Positions 61,513 to 64,000 of a DNA stretch of 64,000 nt are shown in pieces. Below the pieces are notes generated by a model, which was not told the DNA's origin, did not search any database, and worked only from the letters and a program-made list of their open reading frames with translations. Source of the stretch: Yinghuangia sp035454725 (lineage in GTDB: Bacteria; Actinomycetota; Actinomycetes; Streptomycetales; Streptomycetaceae); NCBI RefSeq assembly GCF_051388935.1, contig NZ_JBPKBI010000012.1:1-64000 (forward strand), read 5' to 3'. The position numbers and the translations under genes are program-made. The stretch's first letter is position 1. Each line of letters starts with the position of its first letter.

Positions 61513-62699
61513 CGCGAAGTCTCCTCGCTTTCGTAGGGAAGGTACGCCCGTACCCCGTATCCGCCGCCCGCGCGCGGACCGGCCGCCAGTTCGCCGCCGA
61601 GCGCCCGCGCACGTTCGCGCATGCCGCGTATCCCGTTGCCGCTCCCGGCGTTCGCCGCCGCCTTCCCGGGTGCCCCGGCTCCGTCGTCGACCACTTCGAT
61701 CCGCAGGCCGGTGACCCCGTAGACGACGCTCAGCTCGACGCATGTCGCCGCGGCGTGCCGCGTGACGTTGGTCAGGGACTCCTGCATGATCCGGTACGCC
61801 GCGAGGTCGACTTCGACGGGCAGGACTCGCGGTTCGCCCTTGGTGTCGTACCGCGCGGCGAGTCCGGCGAGTTCCGCGTACGCCAGCAACTCGTGCGCGC
61901 GGGCGAGTCCCGCAGCCGGTGCCGTCGGCGCGTCCTCGTCGACCTGCCGCAGGACCCCGAGGGTGGCGCGCAGTTCGCGCAGGGTTTCGCGGCTCGTGGT
62001 CTTGATGGCGCCGAGTGCTTCCTCGGCGTGTGCGGGGTCCTTGGCCAGCCGGTGCAGCGCGGCCCCGGCCTGCACGTTGATCAAGGAGATGTTGTGGCCG
62101 ATGACGTCGTGCAACTCCCGGGCGATGCGCAGGCGTTCGTCGCTCGCCCGACGCCGGGCCTCCGCCTCCCGGCCCTGTTCGGCGGCCAGGACCCTGGCCT
62201 CCGCCTCGCGGCGGAACGCCTGCCGGGTCAGCCGCGAGTTGCCCAGTGCGATCACCGCCACGACCCAGCCGGCCAGCATGAAGACCGCGGCAAGGGTGAT
62301 GTCGTCGGTTCCGCCCAAGGCGCTCAGGCCGACGCCGGCCACCGTCACCGCGCCAAGCCCGGTCGCGGCGCCCAGCCGTCCGCTCGCCGCGACGGTGTGG
62401 AGGGCGATCATCAACAGGACCATCTGCGCCGGGGCGTCGACACCGCCGAAGACGTAGTAGGCCGCGGTGGCCACCAGGGCGAACGCACACATCGCGACCG
62501 GTCGGCGGCGGGCGTACCGCAGCGCCGCACACGTGCTCAGCATCAGCGCCCAGTCGACGGCCCACAGCGCCGGGGACGGCCCGGACGCGACATACTGCGC
62601 CAGAGTCGCCGCCAAGCCGGCGCCGAACACGCAGCCGACCACGGTCTCGACCCGCCACCCGGCGGGCAGCCGCACGTCGAAGCGGTCAGGCAAGGTCAT
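61509..62699 (-). CDS. Sensor histidine kinase (HisKA_3/NarX type)
   Basis: 396 residues. About five membrane helices in the first 150 residues, a short helical linker, dimerisation/phosphoacceptor RIARELHDVIGHNISLINVQAG (His197) and an HATPase domain with N-box ESLTNVTRHA and G-box VVDDGAG, then GNGIRGMRERARALGG. No extracellular sensor domain is evident, so it may sense the membrane. ATG 62699 is used. Translationally coupled to its response regulator. Confidence 0.94.
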   Translation of the reverse strand: MTLPDRFDVRLPAGWRVETVVGCVFGAGLAATLAQYVASGPSPALWAVDWALMLSTCAALRYARRRPVAMCAFALVATAAYYVFGGVDAPAQMVLLMIALHTVAASGRLGAATGLGAVTVAGVGLSALGGTDDITLAAVFMLAGWVVAVIALGNSRLTRQAFRREAEARVLAAEQGREAEARRRASDERLRIARELHDVIGHNISLINVQAGAALHRLAKDPAHAEEALGAIKTTSRETLRELRATLGVLRQVDEDAPTAPAAGLARAHELLAYAELAGLAARYDTKGEPRVLPVEVDLAAYRIMQESLTNVTRHAAATCVELSVVYGVTGLRIEVVDDGAGAPGKAAANAGSGNGIRGMRERARALGGELAAGPRAGGGYGVRAYLPYESEETSR

Positions 62700-62955
62700 G
62701 GGCGCAGCCTACTGACCGTGCCATGACGGCTGTTGACGATACGTCAGACCAGGGGCGCGTGGGGCTTCGAGGTCGGCGCGGACACACGCGGCGGCGGGCG
62801 CGGTGCGGGAGGCGGTCCGGGGCCCGCCGGCAGCGGTGCCTGACGGGCCCGGACCGGTCTCGCCACGCGGAGGAGAACCTCCCCCGGCCGCCGCGCCCGC
62901 GAACCGGCTGCGAATCAGCCCGGCGAGAGAACGTCGGAGCGGAGGCAGGGTGCCG

Positions 62956-63993
62956 TCATGCCGGCTGGAGTTGGGGCCCCAGCTTCTCCGTCGGCGTGGG
63001 TTCGGAGTCCCGCTCCCTGGTCGCGCGCACATAACCGTGGATGACCGAGACCATCGCCAGAATGAGCAGTGGCCCGAAGAACCACGGGTACCTGGCCATT
63101 TCCATCGGCAGGTACCGGTACGACACCAGGAGCACCACGAAGACCGCCGCGCCATAGGCGACCAGCCAGGCTCCGGCCCGGTCCCAACCGCGGTCGAACG
63201 CGCGCATCGCAGCCTCGATCGTCAGCGCGAACACCACGCCGGCGATGAGGTCCACGCCGTAGTGGTAGCCGAACCCCAGTGTGGCCGCGAGGGTGGCGAC
63301 CAGCCAGAACGTGCCCGCGAAGCGGATGAGGCGCGAGCCGTCTCGGGAGTGGATGAAGATCGTGGTGGCCCAGGCTGTGTGGAGGCTGGGCATGCAGTTG
63401 CGAGGCGTGACCTCGTCGAACCGTATCGGGTGAGGCGTGCTGATCGACGGCGGTGTGTCCGGCCACAGATTCGCGACCGCCCAGTGCCCGCCGTCGGCGC
63501 CGTACGCGAACACCGGTCCGACCACGGGGAAGACCATGTAGACGGCCGGCCCGAGCAGGCCGATGACGAGAAATGTCCGTACCAGGTGGTGGCCGGGGAA
63601 GCGGCGTTCGACAGCCACGTGGCGCAGTTGGTAGAGCGCGACGAGTGCCGCCGCCAGGGGGAGTTGGCCGTAGACGGTGCCGAGGACGCGGTCGCCGATC
63701 GGACCGGAGGCCTCGACCAGTTCGCCGGCCAGCCACGACGGGGCGCCCAGCGCGTGATCGGCGGTCGCCACGTATTGGTCGAGCACTTCCGGGCGGGTCA
63801 TCGATGTGATGAGCAGCCAGGTGCCGCCGGTCTTGTGGCCGGCCACCAGCAGCATGCCCAGGCCGACGCCTTTCAGCAGCAGGACGCGTTCCCGACCGGT
63901 ACGGCGCGTGACGGCGATGACCGTGTAGCCCAGAATGACCCACAAAGCGCCGGTGCCGAAGTTCATCTTGGCGTCGACCGCCCATCGCACCAA
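62956..63993 (-). CDS. PAP2 / AUR1-like phosphatase superfamily membrane protein (5' end may lie beyond the window)
   Basis: At least 345 residues with about eight membrane segments. Catalytic motifs: KTGGTW near residue 54, PSLHTAW (the PSLH histidine) and GFGYHYGVDLIAG with its paired His, as in bacterial inositol-phosphorylceramide-synthase-like PAP2 enzymes. In actinomycetes such proteins act on lipid phosphate or phospho-inositol lipids. A TTG at 63993 is the last start in the window, and the frame is still open at 64000, so the true start may be outside. Confidence 0.85.
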   Translation of the reverse strand: MVRWAVDAKMNFGTGALWVILGYTVIAVTRRTGRERVLLLKGVGLGMLLVAGHKTGGTWLLITSMTRPEVLDQYVATADHALGAPSWLAGELVEASGPIGDRVLGTVYGQLPLAAALVALYQLRHVAVERRFPGHHLVRTFLVIGLLGPAVYMVFPVVGPVFAYGADGGHWAVANLWPDTPPSISTPHPIRFDEVTPRNCMPSLHTAWATTIFIHSRDGSRLIRFAGTFWLVATLAATLGFGYHYGVDLIAGVVFALTIEAAMRAFDRGWDRAGAWLVAYGAAVFVVLLVSYRYLPMEMARYPWFFGPLLILAMVSVIHGYVRATRERDSEPTPTEKLGPQLQPA

Positions 63994-64000
63994 CCAGAAG

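Noticed and set aside
1..64000. CRISPR arrays, tRNA or rRNA genes
   Set aside because: No spaced direct repeats of the CRISPR type, no CCA-ended cloverleaf or rRNA motif seen on reading.

Overview
The window is about 72% GC, with codon use and gene families typical of a mycelial actinomycete. Mycothiol-dependent isomerase and F420-type nitroreductase families, SoxR with an actinomycete-style target box, SpoIIE/PAS/MEDS signalling proteins and many GTG starts all point to the order Streptomycetales; I cannot name the genus. Four runs of N (40675-40820, 53327-53461, 53721-53908, 56700-56844) show that this is a draft assembly, and two or three genes are cut by them.

Layout. 1-5.3 kb is a decayed zone: a fragment of an SMC-like ATPase, an IS110 transposase remnant, LtrA, a frameshifted ABC ATPase remnant, a leucine-rich repeat protein and a mycothiol-dependent isomerase-like protein whose start codon is unclear. 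5.3-15 kb is the most coherent locus, a carotenoid cluster. The plus-strand run (YihY, CrtA-like oxygenase, CruF-like hydratase, family 2 glycosyltransferase, CrtD-like desaturase) is translationally coupled from CrtA onwards. It is followed by a CDP-alcohol phosphatidyltransferase, phytoene synthase (plus) and a minus-strand CrtI plus lycopene cyclase pair. Together they predict a monocyclic, 1'-hydroxylated and glycosylated carotenoid, possibly 2'-oxidised. No GGPP synthase (crtE) lies in the window.

15-30.5 kb holds mixed chromosomal genes: YwqG-type DUF1963, SDR, TerC with a UspA-like protein and a small HTH regulator, a DUF4232 protein, a SoxR unit with a clear SoxR box driving fdxA and perhaps a nitronate monooxygenase, an unusual Trp/Pro-rich repeat membrane protein, an RHH/Fic toxin-antitoxin pair, a TetR/CynX-type efflux pair, an MFS transporter and a LysR regulator. 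30.5-40 kb has a solitary secreted GH39-like glycosidase behind a 1 kb AT-richer leader, an HxlR/hydrolase pair, a STAS plus MEDS-HATPase pair and a Tat-exported PhoD phosphatase.

40-50 kb has a PAS-GAF-SpoIIE phosphatase, a DUF6510 / ferredoxin reductase / molybdopterin oxidoreductase group, small monooxygenases, a lipoprotein and a TetR/DHA2 efflux operon with a perfect operator. 50-64 kb has a hydrolase/TetR pair with a shared operator, the copper-like DUF6153-DUF305 pair, an F420-type nitroreductase, a GNAT, a DHFR-like reductase, an MMPL transporter next to a NarL-type two-component system, and an AUR1-like PAP2 protein running to the window edge.

Recurring themes are small regulator/target pairs reading away from a shared operator, and several genes whose homologous N-terminus reads upstream of any usable start codon. 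The latter suggests either local decay or single-base assembly errors.
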